This document shows, piece by piece, positions 51,141 through 60,630 of a DNA stretch of 64,000 bases. Under the pieces are notes generated by a model. That model saw only the letters and a program-made list of their open reading frames with translations. It searched no databases and was not told the origin of the DNA. The DNA comes from 630D-37 sp037478835. GTDB lineage: Bacteria > Chloroflexota > Anaerolineae > Anaerolineales > Villigracilaceae. Made by a program: the position numbers and the translations under genes. The stretch is taken from contig JBBFLV010000001.1 of the NCBI GenBank assembly GCA_037478835.1, forward strand, positions 1-64,000, read 5' to 3'. Within the stretch, counting starts at the first letter, position 1; every line of letters starts with the position of its first letter.

Positions 51141-52325
51141 TCAGGGAGATGGCGGCTGTTGGCGACGTTTTTTCGCCAGCAGCTCGGTGAAGAGGGTTTC
51201 GTACGCTTCGGCCACCGATTGTGGATCGTAGGTGCGGGCGATCTCGGCTGTGTCACAACGGTAGCGTTCTCGTTCCTCGATCACTTTGATCAGTGCCTGT
51301 GCCAGCGCCTGACTATCGCCGATCGGGATGACCTCGCCCATTTGGTGCATGCGCACCGGCTGACGCACACCGGGAAGTGCCGAAGCAATGCAAGGCACGT
51401 TGTGCATCATGGCCTCGATCTGGACCAGGCCAAAGGCTTCGGTCGAATTCAGCGAAGGCACGACGAGCACGTCCAGATTCGGGTAAAAGGCGGACATTTC
51501 CTGGGGCGTGAGCACTCCTAAAAAGGTCCAATGACCGCTTTCCTGATATTGCCGAATGCGCGGCATCAGACGCTCGTAGTAGGCCTGTTCTCCGAGGACG
51601 TTCTCATATTGCCCGGCAAAGAGCACCTGGGCCTGAGGGTATTTTTCCAGTACCTTAGGCAGGGCATCCAAGAGCACTTCGACGCCTTTTTCGGCAGCGA
51701 AGCGGGCGGCCATGCCGATCACCGGTCGGCGCTGGCGGGTGTGGTAGCGTTGGGCAAAGGCTTCCACGGCATCGGATGGGGCCTGCGGGAGCTCCACCGG
51801 CGGTAGGATCGTGGTCAGCTTATGACGGTAGCGCCGCAGATAGGAGGAATGTTCGGCGTAATCACGCGTGTAGGTGACGATCTGATCGGCCAGGATCGCC
51901 GCCAGATTGTTCTGCACCTTCACCACCAGGTTCACCAGGCGGTTGAAGAGACCCGGTGGGAGCTTCAGATCGCAGTGATAGGTGAGCACGGAGGGTTTGC
52001 CGAACAGACGAGCGCGCAGGGCAACCCCCGGTGCATCGAATTGGGGCAGATGAAGTTGCACCACGTCATTTTCGCGCACCAGGCGGGTGGCCACCAGGCC
52101 GAAGGTCGGCGCCAGCACCCCTTTGCTGATGCGCACCGCTACCGGCACGCGCACAATGTGCACCCCATCGCGCCATTCTTCCAAGGGCAGGGTGCGCTCA
52201 TATTGGGTGGTCATCACGGTCATCTCGTGACCGCGCTGTGCCAGGGCGCGCGCCAGGCGTTCGGCGTAAATCGTGAGACCGGAAGTGTGTGGGCGGTAAT
52301 ACGTGAGAACGGTGAGGATTTTCAT
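51141..52325 (-). CDS. GT4-family glycosyltransferase
   Basis: The 394-aa GT-B enzyme begins MKILTVLTYYRPHTSGLTIYAERLA and has a donor-binding domain (GMAARFAAEKGVEVLLDAL, LFAGQYENVLGE) with the EX7E region NSTEAFGLVQIEAMMHNVP. It has no signal peptide. It starts 1 nt after the rdgB stop (taacatg), so it is coupled to rdgB. Acceptor and donor are unknown. Confidence 0.85.
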   Translation of the reverse strand: MKILTVLTYYRPHTSGLTIYAERLARALAQRGHEMTVMTTQYERTLPLEEWRDGVHIVRVPVAVRISKGVLAPTFGLVATRLVRENDVVQLHLPQFDAPGVALRARLFGKPSVLTYHCDLKLPPGLFNRLVNLVVKVQNNLAAILADQIVTYTRDYAEHSSYLRRYRHKLTTILPPVELPQAPSDAVEAFAQRYHTRQRRPVIGMAARFAAEKGVEVLLDALPKVLEKYPQAQVLFAGQYENVLGEQAYYERLMPRIRQYQESGHWTFLGVLTPQEMSAFYPNLDVLVVPSLNSTEAFGLVQIEAMMHNVPCIASALPGVRQPVRMHQMGEVIPIGDSQALAQALIKVIEERERYRCDTAEIARTYDPQSVAEAYETLFTELLAKKRRQQPPSP

Positions 52326-52326
52326 G

Positions 52327-52938
52327 TTATGCCTCAATGTAGCGAAGCAGAATCGGGCGCAATGCCTGGACGGCACGCGCGCGGTGACTGAGTCGGTTTT
52401 TCTCCTCCATGCTGAGCTCGGCCATCGTGCGCCCTACCTCGCGCAACAAGAAGATCGGATCGTAGCCGAAACCGTTTTCGCCGCGTTCTTCGGGGATAAT
52501 TTCCCCTTCGCAAATGCCCTCTGCCAGAGCGATTTTACCCCTCGGATCGGCCAGGGCGAGCACGGCGCGAAAGCGCGCCGTCCACGGACGCGGGTATGGG
52601 CGCAGATGCTCCAGTAGCAGGGCACGGCGTTCGGCATCCGTGGCGCCGGGGCGAGGGTGGTAGCGTGCCGAGTGCAATCCAGGTGCCCCGTTTAGAGCGT
52701 CCACTTCCAGGCCGGAATCATCGGCCAGGCTGAGCAGGCCGGAAGCGTGGGCGAAGGTCACGGCTTTGTGTTGGGCATTTTCGGCGTAGGTTTGACCCTC
52801 CTCCGAGGGATGCAAATCTAACCCAATTTCAGGAGGTATGATCAGCTGAAACGGCAAATCGGCCAGCAGCGCCTGGAATTCACGACGCTTGCCGGGGTTG
52901 TTGGTGGCAATCAGGAGTTGAATCGGTGAACGGTTCAT
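52327..52938 (-). CDS. rdgB: XTP/dITP pyrophosphatase (HAM1/RdgB)
   Basis: This 203-aa enzyme removes dITP, dXTP and related damaged purine nucleotides. The motifs LLIATNNPGKRREF, ADDSGLEVDALNGAPGLHSARY and GFGYDPIF are complete. Length is normal. Either of two tandem Met codons (52941 or 52938) could be the start. It leads the minus-strand run rdgB - GT4 - PLDc_N - hutU - SDR - DprE1-like. Confidence 0.94.
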   Translation of the reverse strand: MNRSPIQLLIATNNPGKRREFQALLADLPFQLIIPPEIGLDLHPSEEGQTYAENAQHKAVTFAHASGLLSLADDSGLEVDALNGAPGLHSARYHPRPGATDAERRALLLEHLRPYPRPWTARFRAVLALADPRGKIALAEGICEGEIIPEERGENGFGYDPIFLLREVGRTMAELSMEEKNRLSHRARAVQALRPILLRYIEA

Positions 52939-52989
52939 CACCCGTTGATTCTACCCGATCCGCGAGAAGATAGGGAAAGCCTCTTTGGA

Positions 52990-53020
52990 GGACCGTAGAC
53001 CGTAGACCGTGGACTGTAGC
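52990..53020. repeat. Heptamer tandem repeat (gaccgta-type), 4 units
   Basis: gaccgta, gaccgta, gaccgtg, gactgta. The unit is the reverse complement of that at 32808-32913. Confidence 0.8.
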
Positions 53021-53186
53021 ACCGGGATTCATTCTGTGCCGCCGCTGTGGAGGGTTAGGAAGTTAGGGGGTAGGGGAAATGGCACGCAGATTCGCTACTT
53101 AGCGTAAGGGCGATGGTACATCACCTCGTCATAGTGTCCTGAGCCTGGGTGACTCTCACAACCGAATCGCTCATCCCTCAACCCCC

Positions 53187-53263
53187 CCGACCATTCGACC
53201 ACCCAACCACCCGCCCTCCCCCCGGCCATCCGACTACGCGACCATCCGACCACGCGACTATCT
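53187..53263. repeat. Octamer tandem repeat (ccgaccat-type)
   Basis: Runs such as ccgaccat, tcgaccac, ccaaccac and, later, ccgactac, gcgaccat, ccgaccac, gcgactat occur with period 8. The unit is the reverse complement of that at 20051-20115. The rest of the 374-nt gap (52939-53312) holds no recognised gene; a possible TAAAAT box lies at 53272-53277. Confidence 0.75.
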
Positions 53264-53312
53264 GCTTCTGGTAAAATCGCTCCGTGGTCATTTCGTCACA
53301 AAAGGAGTGCAA

Positions 53313-54314
53313 ATGGAATTTCGTCGGAGCACGTTTGAAGAACTGGACGCGCAGCAATGGAATGCTTTAGTGGAGAAAAGTCAGACGAATGTGCCGTTTC
53401 TGCGTTATGAGTTTCAACGGGTGTGGTGGCAGGGTCGCGGGGGCGGAGAATGGCACGAAGCAGAATTGCAATTGATCACCGCCTGGGAAGGGAAGGAACT
53501 GCTGGGCATTGCGCCTCTCTTCCTGGCCCCCTATCAGGGTCAGCAGGCACTCTTTTGGATCGGAAGCATCGAGATCGCCGATTACCTGGATTTCATCGCC
53601 CCTGAGCCGGCGTTTGCTCCGTTTCTGCAAGGTTTACTGGACTTCCTGGAGCGCGGGGATGGCTGGCAAATGCTGGCCTGCTACAATTTGCCGGAGGCCT
53701 CTCCGACGCGCGCGCTGTTGAAGGTCGAAGCCCAGCGTCGCGGCTGGAAATGGGAAGAATCCATCTATCAGCCCACACCTTACATCCCGTTGAGCGGTGA
53801 TTTCGAGGCCTATCTAGCCGGAATTGACAAAAAGCAACGTCACGAAATCCGTCGCAAGCTGCGACGGGCCGCGGAATATGAACAACCGGTGCGCTGGAGG
53901 TTGATCGAGCCATCGGACGATCTGGAAGCCGCCATGCGCACCCTTTTTGACCTCATGCGTCAGGATGCCCAAAAGGCGCATTTCCTGACCGCGGCAATGG
54001 AAACGCAGCTGCTTCAAATTGCTCAGGCCGCCCAGGCGGCGGGCTGGTTGCACCTTTCTTTCCTGGAGATCGGCGGAAAAGCCGCGGCGGCTTCGCTCAA
54101 TTTTGATTACCAAAATCGCTTATGGGGATATAATTCAGGAGTGAGCCTGGAGTTCCGTGAACTCTCTCCAGGTTGGGTTTGCCTGGCGCATGTGCTTCAA
54201 TGGGCCTGTGCCCACGGAAGGAGCGAGTTTGACTTCATGCGCGGCAACGAAGAATACAAGTATCGTTTCGGCGCACGGGATCGCTATGTGATGCGGCTCA
54301 CGCTGCAACGCTAG
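53313..54314 (+). CDS. CelD/BcsL-type GNAT acetyltransferase
   Basis: The 333-aa protein has the GNAT_6 (PF13480) layout: an N-terminal half with APLFLAPYQGQQALFWIG and ADYLDFIAPE, and a C-terminal acetyltransferase fold (LAGIDKKQRHEIRRKLRRA, GKAAAASLNFDYQNRLWGYNSG, FDFMRGNEEYKYRFGA). Relatives act in cellulose or exopolysaccharide synthesis, or as Fem-like aminoacyl transferases. ATG 53313 has aaaggag as SD. The substrate is unknown. Confidence 0.82.
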   Translation: MEFRRSTFEELDAQQWNALVEKSQTNVPFLRYEFQRVWWQGRGGGEWHEAELQLITAWEGKELLGIAPLFLAPYQGQQALFWIGSIEIADYLDFIAPEPAFAPFLQGLLDFLERGDGWQMLACYNLPEASPTRALLKVEAQRRGWKWEESIYQPTPYIPLSGDFEAYLAGIDKKQRHEIRRKLRRAAEYEQPVRWRLIEPSDDLEAAMRTLFDLMRQDAQKAHFLTAAMETQLLQIAQAAQAAGWLHLSFLEIGGKAAAASLNFDYQNRLWGYNSGVSLEFRELSPGWVCLAHVLQWACAHGRSEFDFMRGNEEYKYRFGARDRYVMRLTLQR

Positions 54315-54348
54315 CCTCCCTCGCCTTCTCACCTTTTGGAGGTATCCC

Positions 54349-55224
54349 ATGCGTGACTTAACCAATGAGATCCTTGAGCTGATCCGCCGTGCCTCTACCG
54401 ATTTGCCGGCGGATGTAGAGAAGCGCTTGCGCGAAGCACTGGAGCGGGAAGAACCCGGTTCCGCGGCGCGCAACGCGCTGGAGACCATCCTCAAAAACGT
54501 GGAACTCTCGCGCCAGAATTCCACGCCGATCTGTCAGGATACCGGGACGCCGATCTTCTACGTGCGCTACCCGGAAGGCTGGAGCACGCGCAAACTGCGC
54601 GAGCAGATTCGCAATGCCCTGGCCGAGGCCACCCGACGTTCCTACATGCGCCCGAACGCCGTCGATTCGCTCACCGAGAAAAACACCGGTAACAATTTGG
54701 GTGGGGACGATTTCCCCTACATCCATTTTGAAGAGGTGGATGCGGATCAGCCACTGGTGATCGAGCTCATGCTGAAAGGCGGTGGCTGTGAGAACGTCGG
54801 CGCGCAATATTCGCTGCCGGATAGCCGCCTGGGCGCCGGCCGCGACCTGGCCGGGGTGCGCAAGGTCGTGCTCGATGCCGTGCACAAGGCCCAAGGTCAG
54901 GGGTGTGCACCGGGCATTTTGGGCGTGGCGATCGGCGGAGATCGCGGTTCCTCCTATCTTGCATCGAAAGAAGTGCTCTTCCAATCGCTGGACGAATCGA
55001 ACGAGGACCCGAAGCTGGCCGAGATGGAACAGCGCCTGACCGAGGAGGCCAATCGGCTCGGTATCGGTCCGATGGGCTTTGGTGGCAAGACGACGGTGTT
55101 GGGGACGAAGATCACTGGCCTGCATCGCCTGCCGGCCTCGTATTTCGTCACCGTTTCGTATATGTGCTGGGCCTATCGCCGGCGACGCATGATCGTCAAA
55201 GGCGATGAGGTGATTTACGAATAG
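54349..55224 (+). CDS. Fumarate hydratase class I, alpha subunit
   Basis: This 291-aa protein corresponds to the N-terminal Fe-S half of class I fumarases (also TtdA-like). It has NSTPICQDTGTPIFYV, ENVGAQYSLPD and CAPGILGVAIGGDRGSSY, which supply the three Cys ligands of the [4Fe-4S] cluster. FGGKTTVLGTKI is the conserved end. It starts at ATG 54349 with a ggagg SD. The beta subunit follows after 9 nt. L-tartrate dehydratase is the main alternative. Confidence 0.92.
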   Translation: MRDLTNEILELIRRASTDLPADVEKRLREALEREEPGSAARNALETILKNVELSRQNSTPICQDTGTPIFYVRYPEGWSTRKLREQIRNALAEATRRSYMRPNAVDSLTEKNTGNNLGGDDFPYIHFEEVDADQPLVIELMLKGGGCENVGAQYSLPDSRLGAGRDLAGVRKVVLDAVHKAQGQGCAPGILGVAIGGDRGSSYLASKEVLFQSLDESNEDPKLAEMEQRLTEEANRLGIGPMGFGGKTTVLGTKITGLHRLPASYFVTVSYMCWAYRRRRMIVKGDEVIYE

Positions 55225-55233
55225 GAGGCAATC

Positions 55234-55854
55234 ATGCGACGGATCGAAATTCCCATCTCCGATGAAGTGATCCGCAGCCTGCACGTTGGGGAGCCGGTGT
55301 TGCTAAACGGTGTGATGGTCACCGGGCGCGATGCCGCCCACAAATGGTTGGTGGAAACGTTCATCAAGAAAACGCGCCCCCCGCAGGGGGATGATCTGGA
55401 AGTCTATGAGGCTCTGAAGAAACTGCTCAACGGCGGCGTGATCTATCACTGCGGACCGGTGGTGGCCGGGTTGGAGACGAAAGAATATCGCTTCGTGGCT
55501 GCCGGCCCGACGACCTCGATTCGCGAAGAGCCTTACCAGGCCGATGTGATGCGTCATTTCAACGCCAAAGGCGTGATCGGTAAAGGCGGCATGGGCGCTA
55601 AGACCCTGGCCGGTTGTCAGGAAGTGCCGTTCGTCTATTTCCATGCCATCGGTGGCGCGGCAACCTACATTGCGCAAACCGTCAAGCGTGTGTTGGGCGT
55701 TTACAAGTTGGAATTCGGCGTGCCGGAAGCCATGTGGGTGATCGAGGTGCAGGACTTCCCGGTCACCGTGACCATGGACGCTCATGGGCAGAGCCTGCAC
55801 GCGCTGATCGAGGAGCAATCACAAAAGGTCCTGCAGGAGCTGATCCAGTCCTGA
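55234..55854 (+). CDS. Fumarate hydratase class I, beta subunit
   Basis: The 206-aa protein matches the C-terminal half of class I fumarases (TtdB-like): GEPVLLNGVMVTGRDAAHKW, IYHCGPVV, AAGPTTSIREEPY and GKGGMG. It joins the alpha subunit to interconvert fumarate and malate. A bidirectional terminator follows. Confidence 0.92.
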   Translation: MRRIEIPISDEVIRSLHVGEPVLLNGVMVTGRDAAHKWLVETFIKKTRPPQGDDLEVYEALKKLLNGGVIYHCGPVVAGLETKEYRFVAAGPTTSIREEPYQADVMRHFNAKGVIGKGGMGAKTLAGCQEVPFVYFHAIGGAATYIAQTVKRVLGVYKLEFGVPEAMWVIEVQDFPVTVTMDAHGQSLHALIEEQSQKVLQELIQS

Positions 55855-55875
55855 ACCCACAGCATGCAAGAAAAA

Positions 55876-55914
55876 TAAAAAGAGACGCAGGAAAGCTCCT
55901 GCGCCTCTTTTTGT
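55876..55914. terminator. Bidirectional intrinsic terminator
   Basis: The stem agag-a-cgcagg / cctgcg-c-ctct (55881-55909) is flanked by an A-run on the left and a T-run on the right. It serves the fumarase genes (plus) and the cDPGS-like gene (minus). Confidence 0.88.
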
Positions 55915-55923
55915 TTCCCGGAC

Positions 55924-57246
<1,323 letters not shown>

Positions 57247-57273
57247 AGGTTCTCTCCTCGTTCAAGGGGATGG

Positions 57274-59109
57274 TTACATTACCTCCAGCGCCTGAATATC
57301 TAGCAGACGCAGGGTGTTTGCCAGCACCTGTCGGGTTGCCGCGACCAGACGCAGGCGAGCATTCCGTATTTTTTCTTCCTCCGCCTGGAGCACCGGCACC
57401 GCGTGGTAGAACGAATGGAAAGCGTTCGCCAGTTCCCAGGCGTAATTGGCGATCACCAAGGGGCGATATTCTTGGGCGGCCTGCTGTACGGTCGCCGGGA
57501 AGCGGGAGAGCAAGTCCACCAAGGTCACCTCGTGAGAGGTGAGGGAATAATCGAAAGAAGCCGCAGGTAGCACAGAAGCGAGGGAGAGAGACTGCAAAGT
57601 CTCTACATTCAGCGCTTTGCGCAGGATGCTACTGGCGCGCACGTGCGCGTTTTGCAAATAGGGGCCGGTGTGCCCCTCGAAGCTAAGCGCTTCGTTCATG
57701 TCGAAGACGATATCTTTGTTATTGTCCACCGAGAGCATGGCATAGGCCAGTGCGCCCAACCCGACGGCCTGTGCCACTTCCAGCCGGCGCTCGGCAGGCA
57801 ATTGCGGGTTCTTCTGCTCGATCGTCTCCAGGACACGGGCTACTGCCTCATCGAACACATCCTTGAAGAGCACCACCCGGCCCCGTCGTGCAGACATGGC
57901 TCCTTCCGGCAGGCTGACAAAGCCGTAGCCCAGGTGGTAGCATTTTTCGGCCTGTTTGAAGCCCCACAGCTCCAGGATTTTGAAAACCTGTTGGAAGTGC
58001 AGGCTCTGACGCACGTCCACGACGTAAATGGAGCGATCCACGCCGTATTTTTCGAACTTTTCCTTCGCCAGTGCCAGGTCTTTGGTCAGGTAGAGGGTGG
58101 TGCCATCGCTGCGCAGGATGACGGCGGTGCGATATTTTTCCTTCTTCAGGCCGAGCTTCTCATCAATGCGCACGATCACCGGCCCTCCCTGCGGCCGTTC
58201 ATCCTCGGCAATGCCGCGAGCGATCAGCTCCTGGACGATCTGCTTGGCCGGTTCATCCACAGCGGATTCAAAGAACCAGACGTCGATGTGAATATCCAGC
58301 AGGCGCAGAATGTCGTTCAGTTCATCCAGGCTCCATTGCCGCGTTTTGAGCCAGAGTTCGCGCACATACGGATCGCCGGCATCCCAGCGACGGTACATTT
58401 CCCGTCGCTCGGCCTCATAGGCTTCCCGGCGCGCTTTCTCTTCAGCCGTCTCGTTCTCTTTGGGCTCAAGCAGGGAAGTGGCCTCGACGTACAGTTTCAA
58501 AAGCCATTGGCCGCGCTCGTGAATGCCCTCCGGCTCCTGGCCACGATAGAACTTATCGTAGATCCAGAGCACGGTGATCACTCCCAGGCCGATATCGCCG
58601 GGATAAGAAGCGCGCAAGGTCTCAAAACCAGCGAATTCCAGTAACCGCGCCAGCACCTCCCCCAGGATGGCATTGCGATAATGCCCGATATGGAAGGAAT
58701 GGTGAGTGTTCGGCTGGGCGTATTCGACCATCACGCGCTCCCCCTTGGGCGCGCCGCGGCCGAAGTTCTCTCCCTCTTCCAGCACTGCCTCGATCACGCG
58801 ATGGGCATATTCGGCAGAGGAAAAGTACAGGTTGAGGTATCCGTTCAACGCTTCGACGCGGCTGAAGCCGGTTGGTTGTCCCAGGTGCTGCTGCAAAGCC
58901 AGGGCCAGCTCCTGCGCCCGTTGCGGGACGGGGAGCTTCAGCCCCTTTTCCCGAACTTCTGCCGCCGCCGTCGCAAAGAGCGAGATTCCCACCCCCCATT
59001 CCCCGCGAAACGGCACCGGCTGCCATTTGAAATCCGGCACCCTCAATCCCTGGGCCTCGCAGAAAGCGGCGATGCGGCTTTCGACCTGCCTTAATTCCTG
59101 TTCAAACAT
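57274..59109 (-). CDS. argS: Arginyl-tRNA synthetase
   Basis: This 611-aa class I synthetase has an N-terminal Add-1 domain, the HIGH region QPNTHHSFHIGHYRNAILGE, the GAMSARRGRVV loop in the KMSKS position and the C-terminal anticodon-binding helical domain (about 480-611). It charges tRNA-Arg. ATG 59109 is the only suitable start. It lies just after the rpsT terminator. Confidence 0.94.
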   Translation of the reverse strand: MFEQELRQVESRIAAFCEAQGLRVPDFKWQPVPFRGEWGVGISLFATAAAEVREKGLKLPVPQRAQELALALQQHLGQPTGFSRVEALNGYLNLYFSSAEYAHRVIEAVLEEGENFGRGAPKGERVMVEYAQPNTHHSFHIGHYRNAILGEVLARLLEFAGFETLRASYPGDIGLGVITVLWIYDKFYRGQEPEGIHERGQWLLKLYVEATSLLEPKENETAEEKARREAYEAERREMYRRWDAGDPYVRELWLKTRQWSLDELNDILRLLDIHIDVWFFESAVDEPAKQIVQELIARGIAEDERPQGGPVIVRIDEKLGLKKEKYRTAVILRSDGTTLYLTKDLALAKEKFEKYGVDRSIYVVDVRQSLHFQQVFKILELWGFKQAEKCYHLGYGFVSLPEGAMSARRGRVVLFKDVFDEAVARVLETIEQKNPQLPAERRLEVAQAVGLGALAYAMLSVDNNKDIVFDMNEALSFEGHTGPYLQNAHVRASSILRKALNVETLQSLSLASVLPAASFDYSLTSHEVTLVDLLSRFPATVQQAAQEYRPLVIANYAWELANAFHSFYHAVPVLQAEEEKIRNARLRLVAATRQVLANTLRLLDIQALEVM

Positions 59110-59128
59110 GATCGCTGCCTCCGGGCGT

Positions 59129-59161
59129 TAAAAAAGCGGGAGTCTTGACCGGCTCCCGCTT
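59129..59161 (-). terminator. Intrinsic terminator after rpsT
   Basis: On the minus strand a gcgggag/ctcccgc stem is followed by six Ts. It lies between rpsT and argS. Confidence 0.88.
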
Positions 59162-59179
59162 CCGGGTGAGGGGATCGGC

Positions 59180-59458
59180 TTAGGCCGAGGCACTTTGTGC
59201 GGCACGAGCCGCGGCCAGGCGCTTCATCAGGCGACTCTTGCGGCGAGCCACATTGTTTTTGTGCAATACACCTTTTTCCGCCGCCTTATCCAGAGCCTTC
59301 ACCGCCTGGCGGATGATCTCATCCGTCACCTGTCCGCTTTCAATGGCCTCTAAGGCACGCTTCAAAGCCGAGCGAGCCTGACCGCGAATCATGCGATTGC
59401 GCAGCCGCCGCTTCTCGTTTTGCCGATTGCGTTTGATCTGAGACTTGATATTCGCCAC
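59180..59458 (-). CDS. rpsT: Ribosomal protein bS20
   Basis: The 92-aa basic helical protein (MANIKSQIKRNRQNEKRR onward, with DKAAEKGVLHKNNVARRKSRL at the end) is S20, which binds 16S rRNA. GTG 59458 is chosen because it gives the family N-terminus and has ggagg 7 nt upstream, whereas the longer TTG start adds two residues and crowds the SD. Confidence 0.95.
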   Translation of the reverse strand: MANIKSQIKRNRQNEKRRLRNRMIRGQARSALKRALEAIESGQVTDEIIRQAVKALDKAAEKGVLHKNNVARRKSRLMKRLAAARAAQSASA

Positions 59459-59528
59459 GAGCAAACCTCCAAATCCGAAAAATGACAGCCCCTATTTTAA
59501 CCGAGAATGGGCGGGATGTCTATGTTAG

Positions 59529-59590
59529 GTGACGATAGACCATGGACCGTAGACCGTGGATGGTGAAGGACGATGGACGGTGGACGTAGA
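59529..59590. repeat. Heptamer tandem repeat (gaccgta-type)
   Basis: Units gacgata, gaccatg, gaccgta, gaccgtg, then diverged gatggtg, gacgatg and gacggtg. Same family as 32808-32913 and 52990-53020. Confidence 0.75.
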
Positions 59591-59652
59591 CGATTGCGCA
59601 AAAGTGGATAGACAATTGCACCAGAACATCCCCATAATTCGCCAAAATCGAT

Positions 59653-59974
59653 TATAATGAAAACCACTTGAGAAAATTCGCCGCTATGCGGCCTGGCTTG
59701 CAAATGGATTTCTGGAGAGCAACTCTGGTTTAGGAGAATTCGGAAGTCACCCGCCTGGTGACTCTATCCACAAACAGAAAAACGAAGATGTAGGTTTGGT
59801 TTACGGATGGGGAACATCCGGGTGGTTTTGTGAATTCGCCTTGATCTATTTGGATTACTTGATTCGGTAAAAAGAATCTTTGTCTGCGCGCTCCCTTTTG
59901 GGTGAGTGCGTTCTGTCCTACCCAGAGATCTCTGGCAGCCGTGGCCGCCTGGTGGCACACGGCTGTCTTGTTTT
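59653..59974 (+). promoter_or_regulatory. Long riboswitch-like leader of recX-rny
   Basis: A TATAAT box (59653-59658) starts a leader of about 310 nt. A long-range helix joins gcggcctggcttgc (59688-59701) and gcagccgtggccgc (59935-59948), 12 bp with one small loop and one bulge. Its 3' strand contains the whole 5' arm of an intrinsic terminator, cagccgtg (59936-59943) with cacggctg (59958-59965) and tcttgtttt (59966-59974). So the two are mutually exclusive, an ON-switch design. Between them lie hairpins agtcacc/ggtgact, cggatg/catccg, gattc/gaatc and ccagaga/tctctgg. The T-run is directly followed by the recX ATG, and no SD is present. No known riboswitch class was recognised. Confidence 0.6.
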
Positions 59975-60628
59975 ATGCCAAAGATCACGGCCATCGAACC
60001 CCAAAAACGCAACCCGCAGCGGGTGAATATCTACCTGGACGGGGAATTCGCCTTTGGCCTGACGCGCCTGGTGGCGGCCTGGCTTAAGGTGGGTGATGAC
60101 CTGAGTGCCGAAAAGATTGCCGCCTTGCAAGAGGCCGATGCACGGGAACAGGCCCTGCAATATGCGCTGCGTCTCTTAAGTTATCGTGCCCGTACCCAGG
60201 CCGAACTGCGTCAACGGATGCAACAACACGGCTGGAGCGAAGCGATCATCGAGGGGACCCTGGAGCGCTTGCGCCAGAACGGCCTGCTCGATGATGCCGA
60301 CTTTGCCCATGCTTGGGTGGAAAATCGCCAAACTTTTCGCCCGCGTGGTGCGCGCCTGTTGCGTCAGGAACTGCGCCGCAAGGGGCTCGATGAGCACATT
60401 ATCCAGGAAGCGCTCGATGAGGTGGATGAGGAAGCGGCGGCTTACGCCGCGGCACGTCCCCGTGCCCAGCGCCTGCGAGGCCTGGATTCTCGCCTCTTTC
60501 GCCAAAAATTGATCGCCTATCTCACCCGTCGGGGCTTTTCTTTTGAGATTGCCGATAGCGTCGCCCGAAACCTTTGGGAAGAATTACAGAACGAGAACCG
60601 TGACATACCCTTGAATCGCGAGGTCTGA
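59975..60628 (+). CDS. recX: Regulatory protein RecX
   Basis: The 217-aa helical-repeat protein has VNIYLDGEFAFGLTRLVAAWLKVG near the N-terminus, then ALQYALRLLSYRARTQAELRQRMQ and RLRQNGLLDDADFAHAWVENR, the RecX three-helix repeats. RecX modulates RecA filaments. ATG 59975 is taken as start as it gives a normal RecX N-terminus, but it has no SD and touches the terminator T-run, so a start further in is possible. rny begins 2 nt after the stop. Confidence 0.9.
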   Translation: MPKITAIEPQKRNPQRVNIYLDGEFAFGLTRLVAAWLKVGDDLSAEKIAALQEADAREQALQYALRLLSYRARTQAELRQRMQQHGWSEAIIEGTLERLRQNGLLDDADFAHAWVENRQTFRPRGARLLRQELRRKGLDEHIIQEALDEVDEEAAAYAAARPRAQRLRGLDSRLFRQKLIAYLTRRGFSFEIADSVARNLWEELQNENRDIPLNREV

Positions 60629-60630
60629 CC

